A stretch of 64,000 bases of DNA, from the NCBI GenBank assembly GCA_033065855.1, contig JAVXUO010002192.1, positions 186,001-250,000 of the forward strand. Reading direction: 5' to 3'. Positions 46,874 through 58,261 of this stretch are shown here, piece after piece. Source of the DNA: Escallonia rubra (lineage: Eukaryota > Streptophyta > Magnoliopsida > Escalloniales > Escalloniaceae). The stretch's first letter is position 1. Each line of letters starts with the position of its first letter. A program made the position numbers and the translations under genes. Under the pieces are notes generated by a model that worked only from the letters and a program-made list of their open reading frames with translations, searched no databases and was not told the origin of the DNA.

Positions 46874-46883
46874 CTATTTATAG
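46874..46883 (-). promoter_or_regulatory. TATA box, H 5' LTR
   Basis: CTATAAATAG on the minus strand. The expected start site ~30 bp downstream falls at a deletion junction, so transcription from this LTR would begin in sequence brought next to it. Confidence 0.7.
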
Positions 46884-47342
46884 AAAACAATGTGCTTATG
46901 TCATAAAGTGCCACATGTCGTCCCCTGGGAGTGACACGTCACCAGGGGGTCCCAAAATACCGGTTCTCCGTTGGACTGCCGGTTCCCAAATTCGCGTTGC
47001 CTGCCTCGCACAGCGTCGCTCTACCTGTCTGAGAAGACTGACCACACCGCGGTATGATCAGAGTAAACCCGTTGCCCCAGCCACCAATCCAAGCCCTTAC
47101 TGAATCCCACGAGGTGCGTCAAGAGACGCACAGAGAACCTGACAGTGGTGAGGGTTACCCCTGTAGCCAACTGCCAGGCGGACTAGGCGCGATGCCCTCC
47201 AAGGACCTGCTCCCGTCCCGGAATGACCCGGGGCTCATTGCCCTGGTGGTGTCGACGATCAATGGTAACATGAGCGGACATGGTCGCAGCTCAGTGCTCC
47301 GAGTCCGTGGCGAGGGGTCCTCGTACCGGAGCCCCCTGTGAC

Positions 47343-47840
47343 TGTGACGGCGATGGCTATGAGGTTGTGAGCCCATCCCGGTATGGGGCCGAAGCCCCCC
47401 TTGTGATTGAGACGGCGATGGCTATAAGGTTGTGACCCATCCCGGTACGAGGCCGAAGCCCCCTTGTGATTGAGACGGCGATGGCTATAAGGTTGTGAGC
47501 CCATCCCGGTACGAGGGTCGAAGCCCCCCTGGTGATTGAGACGGCGATGGCTATAAGGTTGTGAGCCCATCCCGGTACGAGGCTGAAGCCCCCCTTTTGA
47601 TTAAGACGGCGATGGCTATAAGGTTGTGAGCTCATCCCGGTGCGAGGCCGAAGCCCCCCTTTTGATTGAGACGGCGATGGCTATAAGGTTGTGAGCCCAT
47701 CCCGGTACGAGGCCGAAGCCTCCCCTTTTGATTGAGACGGCGATGGCTATAAGGTTGTGAGCCCATCCCGGTGCGAGGCCGAAGCCCCCCTTTTGATTGA
47801 GACGGCGATGGCTATAAGGTTGTGAGCTCATCCCGGTAGT
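47343..47840. repeat. 65-bp tandem array A in H 5' LTR (about 7.5 units)
   Basis: Seven full units plus one partial, starting near 47352, 47417, 47480, 47545, 47609, 47673, 47738 and 47806. The extra units, relative to the 3' LTR, are near-copies of the TTTTGATTGAG-ending type. Confidence 0.95.
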
Positions 47841-47884
47841 ATGCAACATGAATGTGGCGCATGAGCGCGGTGCTTATAGCACGA

Positions 47885-48270
47885 GATAATACCTGGTGCC
47901 TGGGGCACGTGTTGTAAAAGTGGTGCGGCGACGTTCGTCGCGAAGCAATACTTGGTGCCGGGGCACGTATCATGAGAATGGCGCAAGGGCGCGTCGACGA
48001 ACGTCGCGGAGCAATACTTGGTGCCGGGGCACATATCATGAGAATGGCGCAAGGGCGCGGCGACGAACGTCGCTGAGCAACAGTTGGTGCCGGGGCACAT
48101 ATCATGAGAATGGCGCAAGGGCGCGGCGAGGAACGTCGCGTAGCAACACTTGGTGCCGGGGCACGTATCATGAGAATGGCGCAAGGGCGCGGCGACGAAC
48201 GTCGCGGAGCAATATTTGGTACCGGGGCACATATTACGAGAATGGCGCACGGGCGCGCGTCGGGTGTCCC
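47885..48270. repeat. 65-bp tandem array B in H 5' LTR (6 units)
   Basis: Units start near 47888, 47946, 48011, 48077, 48142 and 48209. The CAACAGTTGGTGCCGGGG unit at 48077 has no exact counterpart in the 3' LTR. Confidence 0.95.
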
Positions 48271-48594
48271 GAAGACAGGATGTGAGCTAAGTGTACCTGT
48301 CATAACAAGATAATGAATGCAACATGCAGTAGTGACAAAGTTGGGGAGTGATGGTATGCGGTTGTTAACGACGGGTTTTTCGGTGGTAGCGTGCGACTTT
48401 GGGTGACGGGCATCGTGAGAGCGGTGCGCGGTCACGGACGACGGACGTCCCAAGGTTGATGCACGACGGACGTCGTGAGGTTGAGGCACGACGAACGTCG
48501 CGAGGTTGATGTACGAACGTCTGTGATCATCGCGGAGGTGCAAAGACTCGAGAAAACAAGTGCGCGCGGGAGGGGAGACCATTGGCCAAAATGG

Positions 48595-49460
48595 GGGGAA
48601 GGCCAAGGCTAACCCCTCGTGGAGGCCGAGGCCGACCCCCTAGGCATGGGGAAGGCCGAGGCCGACCCCCTGGGGTTGGCCAAGGCCAAATGGCCAACTC
48701 CCATGAAGGAGCCCAAGGCCACTCCCCCCTCTTGGTGAATTTTGGGCGCGCCGACAGTCGGTGGTTTGATGAGCAAAGACAAATCCGAAAGTTGCATTAT
48801 GACAAGCGTGTCGACTTGAATCGTACCTACATGACGAACGAGCTGTCAAAGCTACGTGCAAAGCGTACGAAGTGAAAAAGTGCGGAAAGGGGTTTGCGCA
48901 GAGGGGTGAACCACTGGGGGAAAATGGCCGAGGCCAAGCCCTCCAGGAGGCCGAGGCCGACCCCCATGGCCTGGGGAAGGCCGAGGCCGACCCCCTGGGG
49001 TTGGCCAAGGTCATTTGGCCATCTTCCATTTTTCGGAGCCCAAGGCCACTTCTCCTTTTGCAAACTTCGGGTGCGCCGTCGGTAGGTGTTTTGATAAGCA
49101 ATGACGAATCCGGAAGTTGTGTTATGACGAGTACGTTGCCAAGAATCATACCCACGTAGCGATCAAGGTGTCAAGGTTACGTACAAAGTGTACGAGGAGA
49201 AAGAAGTACGAAAAAGGGGTATGCGGGAAAGGGGTGAACCACCGGGGGAAAGTGGCCAAGGCCAAGCCCCCCAGGAGGCCGAGGCCGACCCCTATGGCCT
49301 GGGGAAGGCCGAGGCCGACCCCCTGGGGTTGGCCAAGGCCATTTTCCCCCTTGACCCTGTTTCTCCAAATGCCCCGTCGGCCGATATTTTTGATGAAAAG
49401 GTGTTCGGATGGTCTCGGCGTGACGATCGCGCTAGCGTTAGTGACGTCGACGCGAAATAA
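48595..49460. repeat. ~315-bp tandem units with GGCCGAGGCC blocks, H 5' LTR
   Basis: Counterpart of 41060-41930 with the same three units. Confidence 0.85.
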
Positions 49461-49631
49461 AATGACTAAGTCACGCACGAAGCACGCGGAACGAGAAAAA
49501 CACGTGTCTTGGGCGCGCGGGCGCTGACAGGTTTGATGCGTTGAAAAATTGACCGTTGACAATGTCGACGTGTTCGCGTGAAATAGGACTCCTATTGGGC
49601 CCTTGGGTATGACCAGAATAGGTTGGGAACA

Positions 49632-49636
49632 ATAAC
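49632..49636. repeat. target-site duplication of H, right copy (ATAAC)
   Basis: Matches 39246-39250. Confidence 0.95.
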
Positions 49637-50639
49637 TTAATAGGGACTCACGCATACTCCGAAAATGAACCCCCTCACCGGTTATGTAAAATTACTGAAA
49701 CGCCCCTCTCGGACTTAAATCACCAAAATGGTATTCTCGTAAGTATAATCACTATAATAACCTTACAATACACAATTTTACCTAAAAATACCTTTCTTAG
49801 GTCAAATTACCAAAATACCCCCCTCAGGGGTGGCAAATTACCAAAACACCCCTTCTCCTACTTGAATCACAAAACAACCTTCCCGCAAGTAAAATCACTC
49901 AAAAAGTCTTATTGTATGTGAATTTACCTCAAAATATCTCTGATATGTCAAAATACCAAAATACTCATTCGGAGTGGTAAATTACCAAAATATCCCTTCG
50001 GGGACACCGAAAAAATCCCCAAAATATCTTAAGATGCTATTTTAAGCATCATGATGTCATTTTTGGACTAAAAAGAATTTTAGAAAATTTTGATCCGAAA
50101 ATCCCGAACGAGTGTTCGGACTGAACGCTAAAAAGCCAGTTTCGCAAAAAATACTTCTAGACCTCAGAATGGCCCAAAATTTTAGAATATGATATCTATC
50201 AGTAAAATGATATTTTCCTAAAAGTTTCAGATCAAAATAGCTTGGTTTCCTATGCTAAATAATGTGATAAATTTTGTTAATCGGTACGCCCATTTGGCTC
50301 CTTTCGCGAACACCGAAAATTCCCGAAACATTCCAGAGCTTACATCTCGTAAAAATATTAGGGGTTACAGTTTCAAACTTTGCCTAATTTTGGCCCTAAC
50401 TATTTATAGGAATTCAGATTAAATCTGCCTAAATTAATTTTCCATTTTTAGCGACAATAACAGTTACTATTCAAATCGTGGCACATACTATTTCACGTTA
50501 AAAAAACACACTTTCTTTAACCTTCTTCTTCTGCCGAAATCAACTCCACTCACTCCATTCGCACACCACCATCACTACACCTACTACACCCATCAAACAC
50601 CTCAATCACTCATTAACTTCATAAATTCGCACACTGATA

Positions 50640-50890
50640 CATGATTGAACATATATACACACGCACACCCTTACACCTGTAAAACACACACACACACACA
50701 CACACACACGCAGACTCACGACACACACTGAAATACACTCTCTGCACACACTAACACACACACAACTTCTTCATACCCACACTTTCGCACAACCACTTTA
50801 AAAAACCCTAAAATTACACACAATCTCACCTCCTAACCCCATACCTATAACACCCCCCCCTGCCCCCCCCCCCCCCACGAAAACAAACTT
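50640..50890. repeat. CA-rich stretch and C homopolymers in LTR G
   Basis: (CA)n and (CACAC)n runs from about 50685 to 50765 and C-rich runs near 50850-50877. Comparable CA-rich stretches lie in LTRs A, I and J and in the left part of K. Confidence 0.8.
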
Positions 50891-52698
50891 TTTTTCCCGC
50901 AAGAACACACACAGTTATATGCACACATACACTAGGCACACCGAAAACACTCACTAAAAATACATACCAAGGGGTAGAAAAGTTACTCTTGAAAAACCAT
51001 TCATAATTTCTCCCCTGCTTCTCTTTGTTTCTTCCTTCCTATTTCTCGAGTTTTTCTTCTCTCAGGTACTGTTCATTTATGCACGAATTCCCCCCCCGCC
51101 CTTTTCTTATTTTGTTTCTAATTAACTCAATACATTATTCTACAATGTAATGGGGTTAGTCATCAGATCCACAAGAAGGAGGTGGCATCTCCTTACACCC
51201 TCTTTTCTGAAAATTGACACATGAGGCATAATTTTCAAAAATTGCAAAATCACCCCTCAAGTTTTTTTTGAAATTATGAAAATGCCCCCAGAATTTTAAA
51301 AAATTACATTTTTACCCCAAAATTATTTTAAGCGTCAATACTCTACTAATACTCAAGCATTGTTCAAAATTATCGCCCGTTTATTTTTCGGAACCCGGAT
51401 GATTATTTAACCGGCTCCCGAAGTTTGGGATATTACATATTGATAGCCGATATTTCTCTTGATTGAGAGCGTTGTTGAGGGCTTGTGGCAAATTTCTCCC
51501 GAGTCCGCCCTGTCGTTGTTTGGTGATGTTATGTAGAGGTTGTTGTGTTGTGGTTATGAGAGGTCGATAACTATTGATGACCGATATTTCTCTTATTTAA
51601 AAGCGTTGTTAAGGACTTATGGTTAAATTTATCTCGAGTCTGCCCTGTTGATGATACTTATGTTGAACCCCTATTGTTATGTTTGAAACACCGGTTGATC
51701 TTTTGACCCGGTATCTCTTGTTTGGATTGTGCTACTGAGGAAATAAGGTGAAATAATTTTTCCCTTGGTCTGCCCCGTTGATAAAGCCTTGTTGTTTCAG
51801 CTGTAACGCGGTTAGGGACAAACACTCTTTGTGAGTTCCCTTCTTGATGACAACATCTCTTTTGAGACTGAGATGAACATCTCATATAATGGGACATCAA
51901 ATGAGGAGGATGGGCTGTGGAATATGATCACTAGCCAAAAAGGATGTACGGAGCTCGAGTCGAGTTTTTCGTGTCTGGTCAAGTCCAGTCTATCGTGTCT
52001 GAGTCTGTATTGCATTTGATTTGATTTTGATGTTAATGATTTTAATGACTTGTATTTTATTGATGTTTACTTTGGCGATTCTTGTTTTAGTGCTCACATG
52101 CATAGTCAGTCAGTCTTGTTCATGAGGAGGAGGCAATAATGCTATTCTATTGGGCCTTGAAGCCGCTCAGTCTGACGAAAGAAAAATATCATTTGACAAC
52201 TTATGTTAATGCTGAAATTTATTGCAACTCTTGATTCATTGTTATCCTTGAGATGATTATTATCCTTCGAGACCTTCAAATCAGTCGAACACGATACTCC
52301 TAGTGTTGTCTTCACTGGACGATTTGCACTCATTCCTTATGTTGTATTGTGCAGGCTATAAGGTTGACCAAGGAGAATCCTCTAGGAAGGAAATGAAACA
52401 AGCTAGAAAAGTTGAGCAAGGGGAGAAGTTGAGTGACGTAAGACAAGCTAGAAATGGTAAGACAAAGATTGAGCTGCGAGATACGTTGACAGGAGTTACA
52501 CGACTACAGTCATGTATTACATTGAAATGCATATGTTGTTTAAGGACTCGAAAGTCTTCCGCTGCAGTATGATGTATGTTTGTAAGAAAAATTTTGTAAG
52601 GACAAGTTTTGAAGCGTTTAATGATGTGCACATAGTTGATTGTGATTATGATCGATAACTCAACCCGGTGATGTCACTAGAGTTGAGGGTGTCACAAG

Positions 52699-52711
52699 TA
52701 GGTATCAGAGC
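52699..52711 (+). promoter_or_regulatory. element F primer-binding site (initiator tRNA-Met)
   Basis: TAGGTATCAGAGC two bases after the LTR end. One change from TGGTATCAGAGC. Confidence 0.85.
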
Positions 52712-52789
52712 TTAGGCATATGATTCTGTAGACTTTTGAAGTGTCTGGTGGAACGCCTAAGTTGTCGATGAGAGGGGTAGAAGAAGAAT

Positions 52790-53936
52790 TTTGATAACTT
52801 GGCTGAACTAGGATGATGGTTAAGCTATGTGGGCTGAGGTTGGTTAAGGCATATATACTATGACCTCAACATTCCTGCTATTGCTACTGGGATTGGAAGA
52901 GAAACTGGTTGATTTAGATTTAGAAGGGCGGTTTAATGATGACAAGTTTCTGGGGTCAGATTCCGAAAAAGGCCCTGACGAGGATCAGATGAGATGGAAT
53001 TAAAATTGAAAAGACTGGATGAAGGTTTGGTAGGAAGTGAATTAAAAGGACCTATGGGGAAGATGGACGAGGTTGAGCACTTTTATTATGTAAATCGTGA
53101 ACAGAGAAATGATGAGCCGAGAGTGAGAATGAGTAGAGTTTTGATAAACTTTTGGAAGGGAAAACATTTCCAAGTGATGGGAAAAAAAGGACTAATTGAC
53201 AAGATAGTTCGAGTCCCAAACTAGCAGTGTTAACTAAACGATATAGAGACTGAAATTTGAATGAGAGGACAAGAAGTGAATATCAAATTAGATTTTAATG
53301 GAGACGGTGGATGCCAGTATGCAGATTTTCCAAAAGGTGTGGCAGATTGATCGTGATTGCCCTCCTGATAGGGCTTTATTTGAGCATTGGCAACACTTGA
53401 TTCTAAGTGAGAGTCATTGAAGCCTGAAATTGTTGAAGGAGTGTTATGGCTTTTCCTAGATTGACAGTTGTACGAGCGGGGGTGGAGTCCGCTCTCATAA
53501 TCGCCTAAGGTTGTTATTGAGAAGGAAAATGGTGATGTGGAACTAGTATTGTTTACATACTATTGTGGAAGAGGCCATTTAATGATGAAAAACTATTAGT
53601 TGTTTGAGCATGAAAGTTGTAACTACGGTGAAAAATTCTAAACATTGTGCTACTCTTTTTTGGAAAGACATGAGAGGGTTCCCAATCGAGAGGGACCCTC
53701 AACATAAGTGATTTTAATGAATGTTGAGGACATAAGTGGAAGGAATAAGAAGGGATCTGAATTAGGTCAAGAAGACCTTAAGAAAGTTCTAGTGAGACTT
53801 CTACAAAAAGATCATAGGAGTTCTAACAGTACAATCGGTATCTATTGCTAGGACAGCCCTGGTAAGAGGAAGAAAAGAGTGTCGATCTCAGAACTTTCAG
53901 GATGTTTGCCCGAGTGGAATCTCACATGAGGGAAAT
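52790..53936 (+). pseudogene. gag: element F leader and gag remnant, part 1
   Basis: After the PBS come a decayed acidic piece (LVDLDLEGRFNDDKFLGSDS, EKGPDEDQMRWN; compare the leader ORF of C), an open piece of 76 codons at 52994-53224, and gag-like fragments with many stops (DRDCPPDRALFEHWQHLI near 53345). It is interrupted at 53936 by solo LTR I and continues at 57531. The identification rests on position and acidic composition more than on motifs. Confidence 0.5.
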
Positions 53937-56900
53937 TATAACGCCCCCGAAAATCTGGAGCTCCGCCGCCCCGAACTCCCGGGTCGTTAACCTATTGGAT
54001 CGCATCAAACCTGTCAGATCATGTTCCCTACCACATACTTTAAAGCATCTAATCCAATACCAATCCAAATTCCTTAAAATACAAGATTTCAATAACTGCT
54101 CAAACTTAACTATTAAAACTTAGATTCTCAATAAGTGGAGTCCTGATAGAATGAATCAACCGTACAGACCCGCGCATGGATCATATTACCCCTAGTGATG
54201 GGCTCATCGGAATCTCACACAGACTCTAACCCATCCCCGAACATGCGATAGCTGATCGTCACCTGCAGAAGGGAATCAAACGATGGGTGAGCTTTTGAGA
54301 GCTCAGTAAGGTCATACAAGGACTACAAAAATAATTACGAAACGACTCCAAAGGATCCAACTAACGATGATTTGCGAAATATCTCAAAATTTTTGAAGAG
54401 CTCAATGATTTCCAAATAGGATAAAAATTCATCAGAAATAAGATACCAAAATCGCCAAATACAATCACAACGAGTCCCAAAACAATCAACAAAAGATCCT
54501 TTTCAAAGTCATCAATTCCAAGATACGATGATGGTTTTCCAAAGGATTTCAAAACGTTTACAGATCATCTGAGACAGTTCTTGCCAAAATACACTGAAGA
54601 TTTCTCAAAAAGATTTCAACACCAGCACAAATCATTCAGACATACTTTCTAGTCATCTCTGCGTACATCAATACACACCAAATCCTATAATATACATAAA
54701 TTACGGAACAATTCACAGATGCAATTCAATGATAATTTTTTCCGAAAGTATCAAAAGAATCATAACTAGTTTGATCAGATATCAAAGAAAAATTTCAGAT
54801 ACAATGCAGAGAATCATAGATACACCGACTAGTCCATCAAGGCACTAGCCCACACCAATACACCGGTTAGTTCATCAAGGCACTAGCCCACCGACTAGTC
54901 CACCAAGGCACTAGCCCCCGACTAGTCCACCAAGGCACTAGCGCCCGACTAGTCCACCAAGGCACTAGCCCCTGATTAGTCCATCAAGGCACTAGCCACC
55001 GACTAGTCCACCAAGGCACTAGCCCCCGACTAGTCCATCAAGGCACTAGCCACCGACTAGTCCATCAAGGCACTAGCCCCCGACTAGTCCACCAAGGCAC
55101 TAGCCACCGACTAGTCCACCAAGGCACTAGCCACCGACTAGTCCACCAAGGCACTAGCCACCGACTAGTCCATCAATGCAAAATCTCATGTCAATGTATA
55201 GAATGACAACAATTCGATAATACAACATGTTATTCAATGCTCGATGGGTAATAGATAATGAGCATCGATAAGAGTTCCCATAAACGTTTTAGGGCTCAAT
55301 GAAAGGTGTTCAAGGCAAGTAATGCAACTTGTATTAATATTATAGAGTCCAAACGAATGGCGATGACAAATCCAAATAACATGCGATTATCAATTTTGCT
55401 CAGCATGTCATAACAGGCGAGCATTACAAGATTTCTAAATAACTGATTTAGGTTCAATATCGGGGTTTTTTGGGCAATAACATGCTGATAGCAATACACA
55501 ATTCAGAGTTCGGCATTAGCCATAAGTAAATCAATGAGTACTTACGAGTATGAGTTATCAAAATAAGGGTTCGGACGAAAGTCCTTACCCAGGGTTCAGA
55601 TAGAATTCCTTACCTGGATCCACCGCTAGCTTATCCTAATCGGAAGTCTTTAGCTTTATCCTAAACGGAATAATCAAATCATCAAAACATAGTTTACAAC
55701 ACAATATTATAATTTAAACGGACTCACGCATAACTCCTAAAATGAACCTGTCTCACCGCGTATGTAAAATTACCAAAATGCCCCTCTCAGACTTAAATTA
55801 CCAAAATAGTCTTCCCATAAGTAAAATCACTGAAATAAGCTTCCCATATGTAAATTTATGCAAAAAATCCTTTCTTAGGTCAAATTACCAAAATACCCTT
55901 TCGGGGTAACAAATTATCAAAATGCCCCTGGGGTTTCCAGCACCGAAAAAAATCTCAAAATATCTTAAAATGTTATTTTAAGCATCCTGATATCATTTAT
56001 AGCCTAGAAAGTATCTTAGAGAATTTTCATCTGAAAATTCCGAACCGGTGTCCGGATCGAGCGTTAAAAGGCCAGTTTCGCGAAAAATACATATCGGCCT
56101 TAGAATGGCCTGAAACTTTATAATATGAAACATATCAGTATAATAAGTTTTCCATAAAATTTTCAGGTTAAAAATGTTTGGTTTGCTATGCCAACTAATT
56201 CAATAATTGTCTTTAATCGATACCCCAATTTAGCGCCCTTCGCGGACCCTAAAAATTTCCAAAACATTTCAGAGCGTACATCTCATAAAAATATTTTGGG
56301 TTACAGTTTTGCACTTTGTCTAATTTCGATCCTAGATATTTCTAAAAATTCGTGGAAGACTGCCTAAATTAATTTTGATCTTTAGCGACAATAACGATTA
56401 CTATTCAAATTCGGGCACACCCTATTGCACCTTAAGAACACACAGTGTCTTCTTCCTCCAGCCGTGATGTTCATCCCACACCCACTTAACAACCACCAAT
56501 TAATTCACCTCCAATCCATTCCAAGTTATTATGAATGAATTATACCACCTTAATTACACTTTAACACACCCTTAAACACACATTTTAACACTTAATTCAC
56601 ACACACAAATCTCACCCGTAGCTCACAAACTCAAGAACCCACACAGTTACACACTCAAATACACACACAATCTTCTGAAACCCACTGAAATATTCTTCAC
56701 CCCCTCCCATTCACTCCTAAACTAACCATATTATCACATAATCATAAACAACCTTCATTTTTCATGAATTTACATGCATGCATTTCACATGTATATACTA
56801 TATATTCACTGCAACTCATTTTCCTTAACTGCCCCATCACAATTCTTCACCCCCTTGCTCCTTAAAATACATAATTCAGGCAAACCATAATCGATCTATC

Positions 56901-57525
56901 AAAACTTCACCAAATCATAGCATCATACTTATCCGAAGCCCCGCAATTCCCAGAAAACAGCCCCTCCCAACGTGGCTTCACAGCCATGTTCACGGCTAAA
57001 TCACGAGCCCCACAGTGATAAAAAAACATACATAAACTCCATAAACACACACTAGAACATGCCTACTAGGATTTGGGTAACTCACCTCTCGAAGTTAGGC
57101 TCGATTTCTCCCCCTTTTCCTTGATTTCCCTTTCCCCCGAGATACTCTGTTTCTGTGTTCTTCTTGTTCTTGTTTCTTTCCCGAAAGGGAAAGGTTTCCC
57201 CTTTTGTCTCTTTTTTTTTGCGCCCTTTTTACCCGAATCCCCTCTTATCCATCTAGCCTTATTAAATAATTTAGATAGCTTAGTCATGTTAGATTAAATA
57301 GGAGGTGGCACTCTCAGAATTTTCCTCAAAATTTCAAATTAACCCCCAAGATTTACCAAAATTATGAAAATACCCCCAAAATTTCAAAAATTATATTTTT
57401 GTCCAAATATTCTTTTAAGCTTCAATGCTTTATTAGTACTCGAGCGTTACTTAAATTTATCGTCCGTTAATTTTTTAGGAGCCCGGATGGTTATTTAACC
57501 GGCTCTCGAAATTCGGGGTATTACA
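53937..57525 (-). mobile_element. solo LTR I (3.59 kb)
   Basis: The plus strand starts TATAACGCCCCCG (the terminal TG has become TA) and ends TCGGGGTATTACA. A perfect TSD GAAAT lies at 53932-53936 and 57526-57530. It aligns with G and J: GTGAGCTTTTGAGAGCTCAG at 54285, the conserved box at 56382-56408, and TAAAATTACCAAAATGCCCC-type repeats at 55765-55930. It uniquely contains a 27-bp minisatellite. A GAGAG|GTGAGTT donor-like site is on the minus strand at 57081-57090. Confidence 0.92.
54828..55185. repeat. 27-bp minisatellite, about 13 units, in LTR I
   Basis: Units of GACTAGTCCACCAAGGCACT plus AGCCCCC or AGCCACC. The first two are longer or changed. LTRs A, G and J each have a single related copy (5476, 38642 and 59299), so the array expanded within LTR I. 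Each unit can fold (CTAGTCC against GG-CACTAG). Confidence 0.95.
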
Positions 57526-57530
57526 GAAAT

Positions 57531-58255
57531 AGTCCAGTGTAGACAACCACATGAAATTCAGCGATGGAGAAGGTAGTTGAAATAACAAGATGGAGGAAGT
57601 TACAAGTTGTTGAGAACGGGAAAAAACAAGTTGAGGAGGTTAGCTTATTTGGCCTGCATTACCCGGGAATAGGTACAAGATCACGTTGTCGATAAATATT
57701 TCTGCTTAAATTGTAGAGTAAGTTGGAGACATGTTTCTTGTGCTAAGTGGAAGGATAGAAAGGTAGAAAAGTATATAAGGGAATTTGGTGAGTTGGCCTA
57801 TTTGCCCTCATCAGGTGATGACAGAAAAAATTTGAAAGGCGAAATAAACTGAGAAGAGTTTGAAAATAATCCTTAGAAAGACAAGTAAGGAAGCTCATAT
57901 GGGGAATTATTACGGAAGTAGTAGAAAAAACTGAGTGGTGAAGACAGAGAATAAAGAGGTCTTGGAAGAAAGAACGAAGCAAGGACGGAAATGAAGTAGA
58001 ATCCAGGATTGAAACTGGAAAAGTGGAAAGAAATCTAAGAAGAGAGTAGAAGAAGAACAGTCCGGACAAAGAAGAGGAGATAGAAATTATAGATGGTGCG
58101 GATTGAGGCATGAAGGGACGGACTATGTTAAGGCAGTTGAAGAATGCCATACATAGGTGAGTAAGCCACCAAGCTAATGTTTAAGATGAATCAAATGAGG
58201 CTGTTTCAAATGTTAACAACCAGGGCACATTGTAATGAAGTGCCCCAAATGAGGG
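57531..58255 (+). pseudogene. gag: element F gag remnant, part 2 (zinc-knuckle region)
   Basis: It continues from 53936 after LTR I. Broken frames give charged gag C-terminal sequence, then YRWCGLRHEGTDY (58092-58130), a knuckle with both outer cysteines changed to Tyr (C has CRWCGLKHEGTNC), and CFKC-x-QPGHIVMKCP (58200-58248), a nearly intact CCHC knuckle apart from a stop after the second Cys. Confidence 0.7.
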
Positions 58256-58261
58256 TAATGG

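Larger units (their letters stand above)
39251..49631 (-). mobile_element. element H: non-autonomous, gag-only LTR retrotransposon (10.4 kb)
   Basis: Read on the minus strand: 5' LTR 49631-46720, PBS, gag (46652-44913), about 2.8 kb of non-coding sequence, polypurine-like stretch, 3' LTR 42100-39251. Both LTRs run TGTTCCC...GGCATCA and are flanked by a perfect 5-bp TSD. No protease, reverse transcriptase, RNase H or integrase motif is found in either strand of the internal region, so protein functions other than gag would have to come from a partner element. LTR and internal GC content is visibly higher than in the AT-rich host LTR. The LTRs are very similar apart from repeat-number changes and one deletion, which suggests a recent insertion. 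Confidence 0.92.
46720..49631 (-). repeat. element H 5' LTR (2912 bp)
   Basis: It aligns end to end with 39251-42100. It differs by the 199-bp deletion after the TATA box, three extra array-A units, one extra array-B unit and scattered point changes. Confidence 0.95.
37817..51437 (-). mobile_element. solo LTR G (3.2 kb), split by element H
   Basis: The plus strand starts TGTAACGCCCCCAGAAATC at 37817 and ends GGGATATTACA at 51437, with a perfect TSD TATTG at 37812-37816 and 51438-51442. Removing H (39251-49631 and one ATAAC) leaves 3.2 kb with no coding domain. It aligns with I and J along its length. The minus orientation is inferred from the conserved box at 50443-50470 (reverse complement of GAATAGTNACTGTTATTGTC). 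Confidence 0.9.
35219..52696 (+). repeat. element F 5' LTR (interrupted by G and H)
   Basis: About 3.85 kb once G with nested H and one TSD copy (37817-51442) are removed. The two halves join seamlessly: GTCCGCAACTATTG at 37816 continues at 51443 as ATAGCCGATATTTC. It ends GAGTTGAGGGTGTCACA at 52696. It carries GTGAATAGTGACTGTAATCGTC at 36359-36380 and an 11-bp inverted repeat (arms 36103-36113 and 36122-36132, AGTAGCAGCAG). CAGCAG/CTGCTG pairs of this kind recur at 34892, 35072-35090 and 35938. Confidence 0.8.

Noticed and set aside
47812..48606. 264-codon open frame and its counterparts (40384-40755, 47896-48285 and others) with repeated RAPAPSIAPRRSS-like units
   Set aside because: These are translations of the 65-bp tandem array B in the H LTRs. 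Several frames on both strands are open at once because 65-bp units with few stops change frame between units. No start context or family match.
54828..55185. Regular 27-bp repeats that could look like a CRISPR array
   Set aside because: Units are directly adjacent without unique spacers, in a plant LTR. It is a minisatellite.
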